Assembly: GCA_016200955.1 (NCBI GenBank)
Contig: JACQDU010000050.1
Span: forward strand, 1-7,897
DNA from: a bacterium
GTDB taxonomy: Bacteria; Planctomycetota; J058; JACQDU01
Direction: 5' to 3'
Length of the DNA: 7,897 nucleotides
The notes beneath the pieces are model-generated. The model did not search any database and was not told where the DNA came from. It saw nothing but the letters and a program-made list of their open reading frames with translations. This document shows positions 1-6,043 of the stretch, in pieces; the stretch's first letter is position 1; each line of letters opens with the position of its first letter. Position numbers and translations under genes: made by a program.

Positions 1-307
1 CGCCGACTCCTCGCGCGCCCTCGAGCTCGACCCGAAGCTGGCGCACGCGTGGGCGAGCCGTGCCGCTGCCCGCCTCCTCGGGCACGAGCTCGACGGGGCG
101 ATCGCCGACGCGTCCCGGGCGCTCGAGCTCGACGCGAACGACGTGCTCGCCCTGCACAGCCGCGGCCTCGCTCGCTCGCTCGCGGGGGACGTCGACGGAG
201 CGAGAGCCGACTTCGAGCGCTACGTCGAGCTCGACACCGTGAGCCCGGAGGCAGCGAAAGCGAGGGCCTGGCTCGAGAAGAATCGCCCTCGCCGCGCGGG
301 CCCCTGA
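1..307 (+). CDS. TPR-repeat protein, 3' end only
   Basis: This is the C-terminal 101 residues of a protein that starts before the window. The open frame runs from base 2 to the TGA at 305-307. It shows tandem tetratricopeptide repeats: two helix-turn-helix units end in the typical ALELDP/ALELDA signature (residues about 6-11 and 40-45), and a third degenerate unit ends in YVELDT. Small residues (A, G, L) fall at the TPR consensus positions in between. TPR arrays are protein-protein interaction scaffolds, and nothing here identifies the partner or any catalytic domain that may lie upstream. The protein ends in a short basic tail (NRPRRAGP). It lies about 100 bases upstream of the enoyl-CoA hydratase and probably belongs to a separate transcript, because a promoter-like sequence lies between them. 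The TPR assignment is firm; the specific role is unknown. Confidence 0.8.
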   Translation, partial: ADSSRALELDPKLAHAWASRAAARLLGHELDGAIADASRALELDANDVLALHSRGLARSLAGDVDGARADFERYVELDTVSPEAAKARAWLEKNRPRRAGP

Positions 308-347
308 AGGCGCGCGCGGGCAAGCCGCTCGCGCCGCTCGTGGCTCG

Positions 348-376
348 TGGACGCTCTCCTCCCTCACCTGTAGAAT
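348..376 (+). promoter_or_regulatory. Sigma70-like promoter for the enoyl-CoA hydratase cluster
   Basis: TGGACG (348-353, 4/6 to TTGACA) and TAGAAT (371-376, 5/6 to TATAAT) are separated by exactly 17 bases. They sit in the only AT-bearing patch of this gap, about 30 bases before the ATG at 407. A start of transcription near 383 would leave a leader of about 24 bases. This is a consensus match only. Confidence 0.5.
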
Positions 377-406
377 GCTGGCCTCCCCGAGAAACCGAGA
401 GCGCGC

Positions 407-1195
407 ATGGACTACCAGAACCTGAAGCTCGAGGTCCAAGACGGCATCGCCACGATCACGGTCTCGCGCGAGAAGGTCCTGAACGCGCTCGATGCGAGGA
501 CGCTCGACGAGCTCGAGGACGCCGTCTCGCGCCTCGAGAGCGACGGCGGGCTCCGCGGCGCTCTCCTCGTGGGAGCGGGCGAGAAAGCCTTCGTCGCGGG
601 AGCGGACATAGGCGCTCTCGCGGAGTGCAAAGACCACGGCCAGGCCGTGAAGATGGCCGAGCGGGGCCAGAGGGCTTTCAGGAAGATCGAGCTCTGCTCG
701 AAGCCCGTCGTCGCGTGCGTGAACGGCTTCGCCCTCGGAGGAGGGCTCGAGCTCGCCCTCTCGTGCCACTTCCGTTACGCGACCCGGAACGCGAAGCTGG
801 GCCTTCCCGAGGTGAAGCTCGGGCTGATCCCCGGCTACGGCGGCACACAGCGCCTTCCGCGCGAGATCGGGCGAGGGCGCGCTCTCGAGATGATCCTCTC
901 GGGCGAGCCGATCGACGCCGACGAGGCGCTCAGGATCGGCCTCGTGAGCAAGGTCTTCGGCTCGCGGGACGAGATGCTCATCGCCGCGCGCAAGACGCTC
1001 GAGACGATCGCGACGCGCGGCCCGCTCGCGGTGAAGACGGCGATCCGGGTCGTCGACGCGGGCCTCGACCTGCCGCTCGAGAAGGGCCTCGAGGCCGAGG
1101 CGAGCTCTTTCGGGAAGATCGGCGTCTCGGACGACGCGCGCGAGGGCACGCGCGCCTTCCTCGAGAAGCGCGCCGCGAAGTTCACGGGACGCTGA
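407..1195 (+). CDS. Enoyl-CoA hydratase/isomerase (crotonase family)
   Basis: A full-length crotonase-fold protein of 262 residues, the usual family size. It likely hydrates trans-2-enoyl-CoA to 3-hydroxyacyl-CoA in the cytoplasm. The oxyanion-hole segment AGADIGAL is at residues 64-71. The second conserved segment, NGFALGGGLELAL, is at 106-118 and contains Glu115. The segment PEVKLGLIPGYGGTQRL is at 134-150 and contains Glu135. The two glutamates are 20 residues apart, the same spacing as the acid/base pair Glu144/Glu164 of rat mitochondrial hydratase, so true hydratase activity is likely rather than another crotonase reaction. The C-terminal helices (about 200-262) are complete. The start ATG follows GAGAG at 397-401 with 5-base spacing. 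The gene is followed after 9 bases by a thiolase, which fits beta-oxidation or short-chain acyl-CoA degradation. No 3-hydroxyacyl-CoA dehydrogenase is in the window. Chain-length specificity cannot be read from the sequence. Confidence 0.93.
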   Translation: MDYQNLKLEVQDGIATITVSREKVLNALDARTLDELEDAVSRLESDGGLRGALLVGAGEKAFVAGADIGALAECKDHGQAVKMAERGQRAFRKIELCSKPVVACVNGFALGGGLELALSCHFRYATRNAKLGLPEVKLGLIPGYGGTQRLPREIGRGRALEMILSGEPIDADEALRIGLVSKVFGSRDEMLIAARKTLETIATRGPLAVKTAIRVVDAGLDLPLEKGLEAEASSFGKIGVSDDAREGTRAFLEKRAAKFTGR

Positions 1196-1204
1196 GCAGG
1201 TGAG

Positions 1205-2413
1205 ATGAGCATGGCCGAGCGCGAAGTCGTCCTCTGTGCCGGGGCGCGGACGCCCATGGCGGAGTACTCGGGGACTCCCGGACACGGCGTCTTCCAGGAC
1301 CTCTCCGCGATCGACCTGGGGGCCGTCGCGGCGAAGGCGGCGATCGAGCGGGCGAGGGTCTCGCCGCGGCGGATCGACCACGTCGTCTTCGGGAACGCGC
1401 TCCAGACCTCGACGGACGCGATCTACGGCTCGCGGCACGTCGGGCTCAAGGCGGGCGTGCCGGTCGAGACTCCGGCGCTCACGGTGAACAGGCTGTGCGG
1501 CTCGGGGATCGAGGCGATCGCGCAGGCCACCCGCTTCGTGAAGCTCGGGGAAGCCGACATCGTCCTCGCGGGCGGCATGGAGTCCATGTCGCAGGCTCCT
1601 CACGTCGTGCGGGGCGGACGCACGGGCTTCAAGTTCGGCAGGAAGGTCGAGCTCGAGGACCTCCTCTTCGCCGCCTTGAAGGACACTCGCTGCAACCTCT
1701 TCATGGCCGAGACGGCCGAGAACCTCGCGAAGAAGTACGGGATCACGAGAGAAGCTCAGGACGACTTCGCCTTCCGCTCCATGAGGCGCGGGCTCGATGC
1801 GACCGAGGCCGGGATCTTCCGCGAGGAGATCGTGGCCGTCGAGGTGAAGAAGGGGCGAGAGACCGTGAAGGTCACGCGCGACGACCACATGAAGCCCGAG
1901 TCCACGCGCGAGGCGCTCGCGAAGCTCTCTCCCGCCTTCGGGCCGGAGACCTCGGTCACGGCCGGCAACGCGAGCGGCATCGTCGACGGCGGAGCGGCGG
2001 TCGTCGTCGCCGCCCGCGAGGTCGCGGAGAAGGACGGCATGCCGATCCTCGCCCGGATCGCCGGCTACGCGACCGTCGGCGTGCCTCCCGAGTACATGGG
2101 GATCGGTCCCGCTCCCGCGATCCGCGACCTCCTCAAGAAGATCGGCGAGCCGCTCGAGCGCGTGGACCTGATCGAGGTGAACGAGGCCTTCGCGGCGCAG
2201 TATCTCGCCGTCGAGAAGGAGCTCGGGCTCGACCGCGAGAAGGTGAACGTGAACGGCGGCGCGATCGCGCTCGGCCACCCGCTCGGCGCTTCGGGGACGA
2301 GGATCACTCTCACGCTCGCCCTGGAGATGAAGCGGAGAAAAGGGAAGCTCGGTGTAGCATCGGCATGCATAGGCGGCGGGCAGGGAATCGCCATCGCGCT
2401 CCGGGCGCCGTGA
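1205..2413 (+). CDS. Thiolase (acetyl-CoA C-acyltransferase family)
   Basis: A complete thiolase of 402 residues that cleaves 3-ketoacyl-CoA with CoA, or condenses two acetyl-CoA. The family signatures are intact. The acylated nucleophile is Cys98 in VNRLCGSG. The segment NEAFAAQ is at 326-332. The active-site histidine, His358, lies in GGAIALGHPLGASG. The second catalytic cysteine, Cys388, lies in SACIGGGQG near the C terminus. Two ATGs are possible, at 1205 and 1211. The purine tract AGGTGAG (1198-1204) is 4 bases from the first, counting from AGG, and 10 from the second, so the true start may be at 1211, giving 400 residues. The gene begins 9 bases after the enoyl-CoA hydratase and ends 1 base before an open leuC frame, indicating one transcript. 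Sequence alone does not separate a degradative 3-ketoacyl-CoA thiolase from a biosynthetic acetoacetyl-CoA thiolase. Confidence 0.93.
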   Translation: MSMAEREVVLCAGARTPMAEYSGTPGHGVFQDLSAIDLGAVAAKAAIERARVSPRRIDHVVFGNALQTSTDAIYGSRHVGLKAGVPVETPALTVNRLCGSGIEAIAQATRFVKLGEADIVLAGGMESMSQAPHVVRGGRTGFKFGRKVELEDLLFAALKDTRCNLFMAETAENLAKKYGITREAQDDFAFRSMRRGLDATEAGIFREEIVAVEVKKGRETVKVTRDDHMKPESTREALAKLSPAFGPETSVTAGNASGIVDGGAAVVVAAREVAEKDGMPILARIAGYATVGVPPEYMGIGPAPAIRDLLKKIGEPLERVDLIEVNEAFAAQYLAVEKELGLDREKVNVNGGAIALGHPLGASGTRITLTLALEMKRRKGKLGVASACIGGGQGIAIALRAP

Positions 2414-2438
2414 AATGAAAGAGACACCGGGGAAGTCG

Positions 2439-2444
2439 GGAGAG
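2439..2444 (+). promoter_or_regulatory. Ribosome binding site choosing the leuC start
   Basis: GGAGAG lies 9 bases before the ATG at 2454. The upstream in-frame ATG at 2415 has no purine-rich element in front of it and would add 13 residues with no family counterpart. The 2454 start also places TATEKILA at the N terminus, as expected for LeuC proteins. Confidence 0.55.
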
Positions 2445-2453
2445 AAGAAGCTC

Positions 2454-3666
2454 ATGACGAAGATGACGGCGACCGAGAAGATCCTGGCGCGAGCCTCGGG
2501 CAAGGCGAGCGTGAAGCCCGGCGAGATCGTGACCGCGAAGGTCGATCTCTGCATGGGAAACGAGCTCTCGACCTCGCTCGCGGTGCCCGTCTTCAAGGCG
2601 CTCGGATGCAAGCGGGTCAAGGACCCGTCGAAGGTCGCGATCGTCATGTCCCACTTCACGCCGAACAAGGACATCATGACCGCGCAGCTCTCGCAGACCG
2701 TGCGCGACTGGGCGCGGGGCTGGGGGATCGAGCACTTCTACGACGCGGGGCGCGGAGGGATCGAGCACGTCCTCCTGCCCGACGAGGGGCTGATCCGGCC
2801 CGGCGAGGTCATCGTCGGCGGAGACAGCCACTCCGTGACCTACGGGGCGTTCAACGCCTTCGGCGCCGGGATCGGCTCGACCGATCTCGCGTGCGCCATG
2901 GCCACGGGCCAGATCTGGCTGCGCGTCCCCGAGACGGTCCGCTTCAACTTCCACGGACGCCTCCGGGGCTGGACGTCCGCGAAGGACCTCGTCCTCTACG
3001 CGATCGCCCGGATCGGCGTCGCCGGCGCGAACTATTGCGCCGTCGAGTTCGCGGGAGAGGCGATCGACGCCCTCGAGATGCCCGGCCGCTCGACGATCGT
3101 CAACATGACGGCGGAGATGGGCGGCAAGAACGGGATCATGCGCTGCGACGCTGCCGTCGAACGGGCGCCCGATCTCCGAGGTCGGCGACGTGAAGGTGGA
3201 CCAGGTCGTGATCGGCTCCTGCACGAACGGGAGGATCGAGGACTTCCGGACCGCGGCCGAGGTGATCCGCGGCCACAAGGTCGCGGACGGCGTGCGCATG
3301 GTCGTCTTGCCCGCGAGCCAGAAGGTCTACATCGAGCTCGCGAAGGAAGGCTTGCTCGCCCTGTTCGCCGAGGCGGGCGCGGCGGTCTCGACGCCGACGT
3401 GCGGGCCTTGCCTCGGAGGGCACATGGGAGTCCTCGCGAAGGACGAGGTCTGCTTCTCGACGACGAACCGGAACTTCGTCGGCCGCATGGGGCACCGCGA
3501 GGCGAGGGTCTATCTCGGGAGCCCCGCGGTCGCCGCCGCGACGGCGGTCAAGGGAAGGATCTGCTCTCCCGAAGAGGTCACGGGGCGGAAGGCTCCCGCG
3601 AGCGAGCAGGCACCCGGGGGGGCGGGGGGGACGGAGTCCCCCCGCGCCAGAGGAGCCGGGCGATGA
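2454..3666 (+). pseudogene. leuC: LeuC-type 3-isopropylmalate dehydratase large subunit, broken by internal deletion and frame change
   Basis: This is an aconitase-family large subunit, which with LeuD isomerises 2- to 3-isopropylmalate or a close homologue. Frame A (2454 to about 3149) gives about 232 residues: TATEKILA, HFTPNKDI (about 67-74), GGDSHSVTYGA (122-132), GSTDLACAMATG and MTAEMGGKNGI (218-228). Frame B (from about 3151) resumes with LPSNGRPISEVGDV, then GSCTNGR (first cluster Cys), CGPCLGGH (the other two), STTNRNFVGRMGH and SPAVAAA. The three [4Fe-4S] ligands are therefore all encoded, but in the second frame. From memory of related proteins, about 70 residues normally lie between GGKNGI and GSCTNGR; here about 27 remain, so about 40-45 codons are missing and one extra base shifts the frame. 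The C terminus also has a roughly 20-residue tail encoded by a dispersed repeat. The start is set by the GGAGAG site; 2415 is the alternative. The TGA overlaps the leuD ATG by 4 bases. Homoaconitase or methylmalate dehydratase are alternative activities. Confidence 0.85.
3609..3652 (+). repeat. Palindromic G/C-run repeat, copy 1 (in the leuC 3' end)
   Basis: This 44-base element matches copy 2 at 4071-4112 over almost its whole length. It starts GGCACC and continues as a G7-C-G7 run (3616-3630). It then has a perfect hairpin, GGGGGGAC (3625-3632), loop GGA, GTCCCCCC (3636-3643), and ends CGCGCCAGAG. Read in the leuC frame it encodes APGGAGGTESPRAR, which lies beyond the conserved end of LeuC. 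The G7-C-G7 run also fits a G3N1 G-quadruplex pattern, which would compete with the hairpin. Confidence 0.8.
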
Positions 3667-4223
3667 GCGCCGCGACGAAGATCCACGGCAGCGCCTGGAA
3701 ATACGGCGACAACGTCGACACCGACGTGATCCTCCCGGGACGCTGGTGCCACCTCCTCAAGCCCGAGGACATAAAGGGGCACTGCTTCGAGGACCTCGAC
3801 CCCGGCTTCCCCGACAAGGTGAAGGTGGGCGACGTCGTCGTCGCGGGAGACAACTTCGGGTGCGGGAGCTCGCGCGAGATCGCTCCGCTGGCGATCAAGT
3901 CGGTCGGCGTGAGCCTCGTGATCGCGAAGTCGTTCGCGCGGATCTTCTACAGGAACTGCATCAACATAGGGCTCGCGATCATGGTCGCCCCGGACGCCGC
4001 CGATGCGATCGCGGCGGGCGACGTCGTCGAGGCCGACCTCGCGGCGGGGACGATCGAGCTGCCGTCCACCGGCACCGGGGGGCCGGGGGGTACGGAGTCC
4101 CCCCGCGGCAGAGTCTTCACCTCGATTCCGTTCCCGCCCTTCGTGCGGGACATCTTCAACAAGGGCGGGCTCGTCGAGTCTCTCAGGGATCACTTCAAGG
4201 ACGGCGTGTACATCGGATCCTGA
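3663..4223 (+). CDS. leuD: LeuD-type 3-isopropylmalate dehydratase small subunit
   Basis: The 186-residue swivel-domain partner of LeuC, which together form the cytoplasmic isopropylmalate-type hydro-lyase. Recognisable motifs are GDNVDTD (15-21), AGDNFGCGSSRE (61-72, the substrate-binding GSSR loop) and FARIFYRNCINIGL (91-104). The C-terminal segment FPPFVRDIFNKGGLVESL (157-174) is also typical. The protein is longer than the usual 160-170 residues of this subfamily. The excess is about 14 residues (137-150, GTGGPGGTESPRGR) encoded by a copy of the palindromic repeat, placed where relatives have a short loop before the PFPPF segment. The ATG overlaps the leuC stop as ATGA, so translational coupling is likely. 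If leuC is really broken, this subunit has no partner here. No leuA or leuB is in the window, so a role in leucine synthesis is inferred from family only; homoaconitate or citramalate substrates remain possible. Confidence 0.92.
   Translation: MSAATKIHGSAWKYGDNVDTDVILPGRWCHLLKPEDIKGHCFEDLDPGFPDKVKVGDVVVAGDNFGCGSSREIAPLAIKSVGVSLVIAKSFARIFYRNCINIGLAIMVAPDAADAIAAGDVVEADLAAGTIELPSTGTGGPGGTESPRGRVFTSIPFPPFVRDIFNKGGLVESLRDHFKDGVYIGS
4071..4112 (+). repeat. Palindromic G/C-run repeat, copy 2 (inside leuD)
   Basis: A 42-base relative of the copy at 3609-3652. It has GGCACC, then G6-CC-G6 (4077-4090), TACGGAGTCCCCCCGCG and CAGAG. The hairpin arms are GGGGGG and CCCCCC around a TACGGAGT centre in which AC can pair with GT. 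It is read in the same relative frame as copy 1 and gives GTGGPGGTESPRGR within LeuD. The two copies differ by a few substitutions and a length difference in the G runs, so they are not a recent exact duplication. Confidence 0.8.
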
Positions 4224-4355
4224 CGCCGGTCTCCCGACCGCCGACGGAACACGGCCTCACGGACGCAGGGCAGGTCTTGAGGAGAGAAGGCGCTGTGGGG
4301 GCGCCTCGCCTGGAAGGTCTGCTTTCTCACGCGACTTCATGCAAGGAAAAGAGAC
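4224..4355 (+). other. Spacer between leuD and the peroxiredoxin gene
   Basis: 132 bases with no convincing ORF or promoter. It contains one modest hairpin, AGGCGC (4288-4293) with GCGCCT (4301-4306), a 7-base loop and no T-run behind it, so I do not call it a terminator. The only clear signal is AAGGA at 4343-4347, the ribosome binding site of the next gene at 8-base spacing. Confidence 0.4.
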
Positions 4356-4820
4356 ATGGTCAAGGTTGGAGACAAGGCTCCCGACTTCAAGCTCGTGAAC
4401 GAGGACGGAAAGGACGTCAGCCTCTCGGAGTTCAAGGGGAAGAAGAACGTGGTGCTCGCGTTCTACCCCTTCGACTTCTCTCCCGTCTGCACGACGGAGA
4501 ACACGTGCTTCTCGAACGACCTCCCGAAGTTCGAGGGCAAGGACACGGTCGTGCTCGGGATCTCGGCCGACAGCCATTTCACGCACAAGGCGTGGAAGGA
4601 CAAGCTCGGGATCAAGCACACGCTCCTCGCGGACCGGAACCTCGAGGCGGGGAAGGCGTACGGCCTCACGACCTCTGTCGATGCCAAGAAGTTCCTCGGG
4701 ACGTTCGACAAGCGCGCGACCGTGATCGTCGGCAAGGACGGGAACGTCAAGTTCGTCGCCGAGCACGGCGAGGCGCGGAAGAACGACGACATCCTGAAAG
4801 AGCTCGCCAAGCTCAAGTAA
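4356..4820 (+). CDS. Peroxiredoxin (AhpC/TSA family, Bcp/AhpE-like)
   Basis: A complete 154-residue thiol peroxidase of the thioredoxin fold that reduces H2O2 or organic hydroperoxides in the cytoplasm; there is no signal peptide. The N-terminal GDKAPDFKLVNEDGK is the usual peroxiredoxin opening. The active site FYPFDFSPVC (36-45) gives P38-x3-S42-x2-C45, a serine variant of the PxxxTxxC motif, so Cys45 is the peroxidatic cysteine. Arg120 in DKRATVIV is the expected second active-site residue. A further cysteine, Cys51, lies six residues after Cys45, close to the C+5 resolving cysteine of Bcp proteins but one position further on. It may be the resolving cysteine of an atypical 2-Cys mechanism. 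An AAGGA site precedes the ATG by 8 bases. The downstream pseudouridine synthase starts 15 bases after the stop, so the two are probably cotranscribed, though no functional link is evident. Confidence 0.92.
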   Translation: MVKVGDKAPDFKLVNEDGKDVSLSEFKGKKNVVLAFYPFDFSPVCTTENTCFSNDLPKFEGKDTVVLGISADSHFTHKAWKDKLGIKHTLLADRNLEAGKAYGLTTSVDAKKFLGTFDKRATVIVGKDGNVKFVAEHGEARKNDDILKELAKLK

Positions 4821-4823
4821 GAC

Positions 4824-4829
4824 GAGAGG
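4824..4829 (+). promoter_or_regulatory. Ribosome binding site supporting a GTG start
   Basis: GAGAGG is 6 bases before the GTG at 4836 and 12 bases before the alternative ATG at 4842. The spacing favours GTG as the start of the pseudouridine synthase gene. Confidence 0.45.
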
Positions 4830-4835
4830 CGCTCC

Positions 4836-5894
4836 GTGACCATGGAGGGGGGCGAGGCGGAGGAGCTCCTCGTCTCCGCCGAGGAGGAGGGCTCGACTCT
4901 CCTCGAGCTCCTCTCGGAGCGCCTCTACGACGTCTCCACGAGCGGCCTCCGCCGCATCATCAAGGGAGGCGGCGTCGCCGTGGACGGGCGGCCCGCCTCC
5001 GAGGACCGCGTCCTGCGGGCGGGAGAGCGGATCGCGCTCGAGCTGCCGGAGGAAGACGAGCTCCTCCGCTTCCGCGCCGCGCGCCTCGAGGGTTTCTCCG
5101 TGCTCTACGAGGACGCGCGGTGCCTCGCGTGCGCGAAGCCCGCGGGCGTTGCCGTCATCGCCGAGCGCGGCGAGACGAAGGCGCCGTTCCTCTCGGCCGT
5201 CCTCGACCACCTCGAGACGGAGGCTCGGAAGGCGGGCCTCGCGCGCCCGCCGCGGCCGCGCGTCGTGCACCGGATCGACAAGGAGACCTCGGGCGTCGTC
5301 CTCCTCGCGAAGGACAAGGACGCGCTCCGGTCTCTCTCGGAGCAGTTCTCCGAGCGCGAGGTCGTGAAGGACTATCTCGGGCTCGTCCTGGGAGAGATCC
5401 CCGACGAGCAAGCTTCGGGGGAGATCGACCTCCCGATCGGCGAGCTCGAGAAGAGCCACGCGCGCCGCATGAGGACCGGCGGGCGCGACGCGAAGCCCGC
5501 GCGCACGGGGTGGGAGGTCCAGGAGCGCTTCCGCGGCCACACGCTCGTCCGGCTCCGGCCGCTCACGGGGAGGCAGCACCAGATCCGGGTCCACCTCGAG
5601 GCGATCGGGTATCCGCTCGCCGTGGATCCGCTCTACGGCGGCGAGGAAGCTCTCCTCCTCTCGAAGATCAAGCCGGGTTACCGGCAGAAGGAAGACCGTC
5701 AGGAGACGCCGCTCCTCGCGCGGCTCTCGCTCCATGCGGAGAAGATCGCGTTCCGCTCTCCCGCGCTCGAGCGCGAGAGCCGCACGCTTCGCGCCCTTTC
5801 GTCTCGACACGCTTTCTCCCAGGAAGGACGGGGGCTCTCGGGCATTCGCGCCCTCTCGCGCCTCTCGCGTGAAAAGAATCTGAAAAGAAGATGA
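4836..5894 (+). CDS. RluA-family pseudouridine synthase with S4 domain
   Basis: A 352-residue RNA-uridine isomerase of the RluA/RluC/RluD family. An S4-like RNA-binding domain occupies about residues 18-70, with the core LRRIIKGGGVAVDG at 38-51. The catalytic domain starts near 88 (SVLYEDARCLACAKPAGV). It contains HRIDKETSG (145-153), where Asp148 is the nucleophilic aspartate, followed by the GRQHQIRVHL segment (245-254), DPLYGG (264-269) and the closing ARLSLHAEKIAF (295-306). The target, 23S rRNA or tRNA, cannot be decided from sequence. After about residue 308 the usual short tail is replaced by a basic, serine/arginine-rich stretch ending LSREKNLKRR. This may be a lineage-specific extension or the result of a late frameshift; I could not find a better-matching tail in the other two frames. 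The gene sits 15 bases behind the peroxiredoxin gene, with a GTG start supported by GAGAGG. Confidence 0.93.
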   Translation: MTMEGGEAEELLVSAEEEGSTLLELLSERLYDVSTSGLRRIIKGGGVAVDGRPASEDRVLRAGERIALELPEEDELLRFRAARLEGFSVLYEDARCLACAKPAGVAVIAERGETKAPFLSAVLDHLETEARKAGLARPPRPRVVHRIDKETSGVVLLAKDKDALRSLSEQFSEREVVKDYLGLVLGEIPDEQASGEIDLPIGELEKSHARRMRTGGRDAKPARTGWEVQERFRGHTLVRLRPLTGRQHQIRVHLEAIGYPLAVDPLYGGEEALLLSKIKPGYRQKEDRQETPLLARLSLHAEKIAFRSPALERESRTLRALSSRHAFSQEGRGLSGIRALSRLSREKNLKRR

Positions 5895-5903
5895 GCCCGG
5901 GAG

Positions 5904-5933
5904 ATTGCGCCGCGGTGCGGCAAGGCAATTGCC
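5904..5933 (+). other. Stem-loop pair just downstream of the RluA-family gene
   Basis: GCCGC (5909-5913), loop GGT and GCGGC (5917-5921) form a hairpin. The flanking ATTGC (5904-5908) and GCAAT (5925-5929) can extend it across an AAG bulge. It overlaps the 10-base palindrome GGCAATTGCC (5924-5933). No T-run follows, so it is a candidate processing or stabilising structure rather than a proven terminator. Confidence 0.3.
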
Positions 5934-5942
5934 CTTCTCCCT

Positions 5943-5989
5943 CGCACGTCCGGCGCGCGTGTGCCGGAGGTGACTCAACGTGCGTTTTT
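5943..5989 (+). terminator. Probable Rho-independent terminator with nested stems
   Basis: The outer arms CGCACGT (5943-5949) and ACGTGCG (5978-5984) are perfect 7-base complements followed at once by TTTTT (5985-5989). Inside is a second hairpin, CCGGC (5950-5954) with GCCGG (5963-5967). It lies about 50 bases after the pseudouridine synthase stop. The long enclosed region (5950-5977) is unusual for a terminator, so a regulatory leader for the next gene, whose ATG is 54 bases on, is possible. Confidence 0.55.
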
Positions 5990-6004
5990 CAAACTCAGTG
6001 ATCG

Positions 6005-6024
6005 GATCGCGCGACCGCGCGATC
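6005..6024 (+). promoter_or_regulatory. Perfect 8-bp inverted repeat before the lysine-rich protein's ribosome binding site
   Basis: GATCGCGC (6005-6012), loop GACC, GCGCGATC (6017-6024). It ends 3 bases before the AAGGAGA site at 6028-6034. It could be a dimeric repressor operator or a leader hairpin affecting ribosome access. No regulator is identified. Confidence 0.4.
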
Positions 6025-6043
6025 TCGAAGGAGAAAGCTCGTC

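Noticed and set aside
3140..3160. Programmed ribosomal frameshift in leuC.
   Set aside because: A simple frameshift would keep all conserved residues, but here about 40-45 residues of the family are also missing. No slippery heptamer is seen at the junction.
2310..3299. Long minus-strand and alternative-frame ORFs throughout (for example 2310-3299, 4257-5978, 3746-5872).
   Set aside because: They lie opposite or across well-identified genes, have the Arg/Ala/Pro-rich composition of antisense GC-rich frames, and show no recognisable domains.
2415..4223. A single 602-codon open frame spanning leuC and leuD, suggesting a LeuC-LeuD fusion protein.
   Set aside because: After about 3149 this frame shows no LeuC homology until the leuD ATG. 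The cluster-ligand half of LeuC is encoded in another frame that ends with its own TGA overlapping leuD. The continuity is a by-product of few stop codons in GC-rich DNA and the broken leuC.
4288..4306. Terminator after leuD.
   Set aside because: The stem is only 6 bp and no T-run follows, so it is recorded only as a modest hairpin.
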